In this document: positions 62,670-64,000 of the stretch, in pieces | Position numbering within the stretch: position 1 is the first letter of the stretch | Layout of the letters: the number at the start of each line of letters is the position of its first letter | NCBI GenBank assembly: GCA_016794525.1 | Contig: JAEUJY010000144.1 | Location: 1 to 64,000 of the forward strand | From: Myxococcales bacterium | Lineage (GTDB): Bacteria; Myxococcota_A; Polyangia; Haliangiales; Haliangiaceae | DNA: 64,000 nucleotides | Direction of reading: 5' to 3' | Position numbers and translations under genes: made by a program | The notes under the pieces: model-generated | The model's database searches: none | What the model saw: only the letters and a program-made list of their open reading frames with translations | What the model was told of the DNA's origin: nothing

Positions 62670-62843
62670 TCAAATATCGATGATGGCGACGCCGCGCTCT
62701 TCGCCCGGAGGCTGAGGCGGCGGGTTGGCTTGTGGGTACGGACGCGGGGTCTCGAGCGGCACCTCGATGCGACGTTCCTGGTCGCGCCGACGCTGCTCTT
62801 CCTCGCGTCGCAAGATCTCTTCGATGATCCAGGGATCCAGCAT
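62670..62843 (-). CDS. Short acidic/basic protein of 57 aa with GVAIIDI end
   Basis: The protein reads LDPWIIEEILRREEEQ after the Met, continues with an Arg-rich stretch and the Pro-rich PLETPRPYPQANPPPQPPG, and ends GEERGVAIIDI. A helical charged N terminus, a proline hinge and a hydrophobic tail are visible. I recall small myxobacterial proteins with the same IIEEI start and hydrophobic IIDI end, of unknown function. It has no signal peptide. The 24-base hairpin after the stop supports a real transcription unit. Codon use is typical of a real gene. The ATG at 62843 has no strong ribosome-binding site. Confidence 0.72.
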   Translation of the reverse strand: MLDPWIIEEILRREEEQRRRDQERRIEVPLETPRPYPQANPPPQPPGEERGVAIIDI

Positions 62844-63208
62844 GATGGGACCGCCCTAGTCTTCCCGGGGCCGCCGGGATGGGTGAAGACGGTGGATGGC
62901 TCTCGTATCCTTAGACGTCCGTTCGGGGCGAAAAGTTTAGGTGCAAACGACGCGCCGCCCCGGGGGATGCCTCAGCTTTAGCATAACGCATGAGAACGGC
63001 GAGGTGACCAGTAAGCGCTGCCACAAGTTTGCCGTCGCGAGTGTGGGCGGAACCGCACGGTCGAGGGGGTCGGATCGGGTCTAGCAACCCCAGGTTCCGT
63101 CGAACCGCCAGCCTCGACGCCAGCTTAGCGCCAGCGCCCGGACAGCGACATTTTTTGCGCGAGTTCGCGCAGACCGTCACCGCCGTTCACGCCCTCGCCG
63201 CCAGGAGA
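62844..63208. other. Intergenic stretch (365 bases), A/T-rich compared with surroundings
   Basis: The region is visibly less GC-rich than its neighbours (AAAAGTTTAGG, TTAGCATAACGC, ACATTTTTTGCGC). An open frame at 62911-63180 on the minus strand gives Arg/Pro-rich sequence without domain features and is not accepted. No tRNA, tmRNA, 6S or RNase P pattern was recognised. The minus strand has TATGCT near 62990 as a possible -10 box that could serve the 57-aa gene. Confidence 0.4.
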
Positions 63209-63886
63209 TCACTCGAGATCTTTGAGCCGCCACCGCCCGTCCTCTTTCACGAACGTCACCTGCTGCCCGGCGCCGTAGCGCATGCGCGCCTCGCCGGGGC
63301 CGACCTCGTCGATCGACTGATCGACGTTGGCCTCGAGGGCGTTGAGCAGCTGGGCCATCGCGTCCTTGCGCTCGCCGGTGAACTGGCCGCGCATCTTCTC
63401 GACGTCCATCAGCTCGGCGTAGGCCTTGGGGACGAAGCGCAGCATCACGTCCCAGCGCTCGAGCCGGTACGCGCGGACGAACGAGCGCAGCGCGGCGCGC
63501 GGCGTCGACTGGTCGTAGAACGCGAGCGGGTTGTCGGCGATGCGCCAGCCGCCGTCCTCCTCGATCAGCCGCAGGCTGTCGCCGAGCCCGTAGACCAGAT
63601 CGGCGGTGACCTGCATCCGCCGCTTGCGGCTGGCCAGCCGACCGGCGGTGTCGTCGACCTCGCGCGGGTTGTCGCGCAGCATGCGGACGAACTCCTCGCG
63701 GCTGACCTTGGCCCGGAACTCCGACGACATCAGGTCGTAGGCGGCCTCGTAGTTCTTGGCGCGCAGCGCCGCCGCGTAGCGGTCGAGCGCGCTGGCCGGC
63801 GCCGCGCCGCGCCCGCTGCACGCGCCGAGCGACAGCGCGGTTCCGAGGAGCACGGCGAGCGAGGTCAGCGCGAGAGGGCGACGCAC
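63209..63886 (-). CDS. Lipoprotein with NTF2-like fold character
   Basis: The 225-residue protein has a lipoprotein signal (ALTSLAVLLGTALSLGACSG, lipobox LGAC). It contains two repeats of the pattern ALDRYAAALRAKNYEAAYDLMSSEFRAKVSREEFVRMLRDNP and ALRSFVRAYRLERWDVMLRFVPKAYAELMDVEKMRGQFTG. Each resembles the helical start of an NTF2-like domain, and each is followed by strands (MQVTADLVYGLGDSLRLIEEDGGWRIAD; VTFVKEDGRWRLKDLE). It may bind a small ligand or assist an envelope complex. The GTG start at 63886 has TATAAC 6 bases upstream. It lies 2 bases after the stop of the partial gene. Confidence 0.85.
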   Translation of the reverse strand: MRRPLALTSLAVLLGTALSLGACSGRGAAPASALDRYAAALRAKNYEAAYDLMSSEFRAKVSREEFVRMLRDNPREVDDTAGRLASRKRRMQVTADLVYGLGDSLRLIEEDGGWRIADNPLAFYDQSTPRAALRSFVRAYRLERWDVMLRFVPKAYAELMDVEKMRGQFTGERKDAMAQLLNALEANVDQSIDEVGPGEARMRYGAGQQVTFVKEDGRWRLKDLE

Positions 63887-63888
63887 GG

Positions 63889-64000
63889 TCAGGTTATAGC
63901 AAACGCGGCGCGCGCCCGCCCCGCGGCGGCGGCGTCGGGGCCGATCGTCGCGAACGCCCGGGTCATCAGCAGCGCGGCCACCGCGACCGCGGCGGCGGCG
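63889..64000 (-). CDS. Partial gene with C-terminal hydrophobic segment (cut by window edge)
   Basis: Only the last 36 codons lie in the window. They read AVAVAALLMTRAFATIGPDAAAAGRARAAFAIT, with one hydrophobic stretch that may be a membrane segment. The TGA at 63889-63891 is 2 bases from the lipoprotein start, so the two could form an operon. The evidence is too short to name a family. Confidence 0.4.
   Translation of the reverse strand, partial: AAAAVAVAALLMTRAFATIGPDAAAAGRARAAFAIT
63893..63898 (-). promoter_or_regulatory. -10 element (TGC-TATAAC) of the NTF2-like lipoprotein gene
   Basis: On the minus strand TATAAC, preceded by TGC, ends 6 bases before the GTG at 63886. It overlaps the end of the upstream partial gene and predicts a leaderless transcript. 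Confidence 0.5.

Noticed and set aside
62911-63180. 89-residue frame on the minus strand
   Set aside because: Arg/Pro/Ala-rich, no ribosome-binding site or domain, and no codon bias of a real gene.

Overview
The window looks like chromosome of a very high-GC, predatory-type myxobacterium (Myxococcota), most like the Kofleriaceae/Haliangium side of the group. The evidence is indirect: strongly G/C-ending codons throughout, Hanks-type Ser/Thr kinases, many lipoproteins with Cys-rich, Gly-rich or Pro/Ala-rich secreted parts, a MopE-type metal-binding motif, an HNH protein of the kind found in many copies in these genomes, and a multidomain protein with the domain order of Myxococcus ElbD. No rRNA, tRNA, CRISPR array, integrase or transposase was recognised.

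Layout. 0-7 kb (minus strand): the 5' part of an HNH endonuclease-like gene with a cluster of TCCGGACA-type palindromes upstream, a metallophosphoesterase, a large coiled-coil/HEAT protein, and an ECF sigma / anti-sigma / DUF4097 surface-protein operon ending at two tandem hairpins. 7-12 kb (plus): a PfkB-like protein, a membrane sulfatase, a NUDIX hydrolase and a family 2 glycosyltransferase. 12-17 kb (minus): a 1,644-residue SF1 helicase-nuclease, divergent from an ADP-ribosylglycohydrolase / PLP enzyme / phosphatase operon (17-20 kb). 20-23.6 kb (minus): thioesterase, hydroxyacid-oxoacid transhydrogenase-like dehydrogenase, a kinase homologue without its catalytic Asp, and MutT. 23.7-25.8 kb: DUF507, a small membrane protein and an unknown protein. 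25.8-31.4 kb (minus): a CoA-dependent aromatic acid operon (SDR, RidA, enoyl-CoA hydratase, acyl-CoA dehydrogenase, benzoate-type CoA ligase, creatininase-like) resembling aerobic 2-aminobenzoate clusters but without the flavin hydroxylase. 31.5-41 kb: a secreted Sel1-like protein, a frameshifted Mg2+-type P-ATPase, and an HlyD/FtsX/LolD-like ABC export operon. 41-49 kb (minus): kinase, TPR/PEGA-like protein, PdxJ and two lipoproteins, then a more A/T-rich cassette with a small PD-(D/E)XK-like nuclease and a companion protein that may be its immunity partner. 49.4-57.4 kb (minus): HAD phosphatase, LarA-like, ElbD-like and epimerase genes, read as a lipid (probably ether-lipid) operon. 57.5-64 kb: small membrane and secreted proteins, a GAF-GGDEF diguanylate cyclase, a 57-residue protein and lipoproteins.

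Two features run across the window. Genes in operons often overlap by 4 bases (ATGA or GTGA), which points to translational coupling. Many first genes carry a TAnnnT hexamer, often preceded by TGn, only 5-10 bases before the start codon. That is the layout of leaderless or near-leaderless transcripts, and it was used here to choose several starts.
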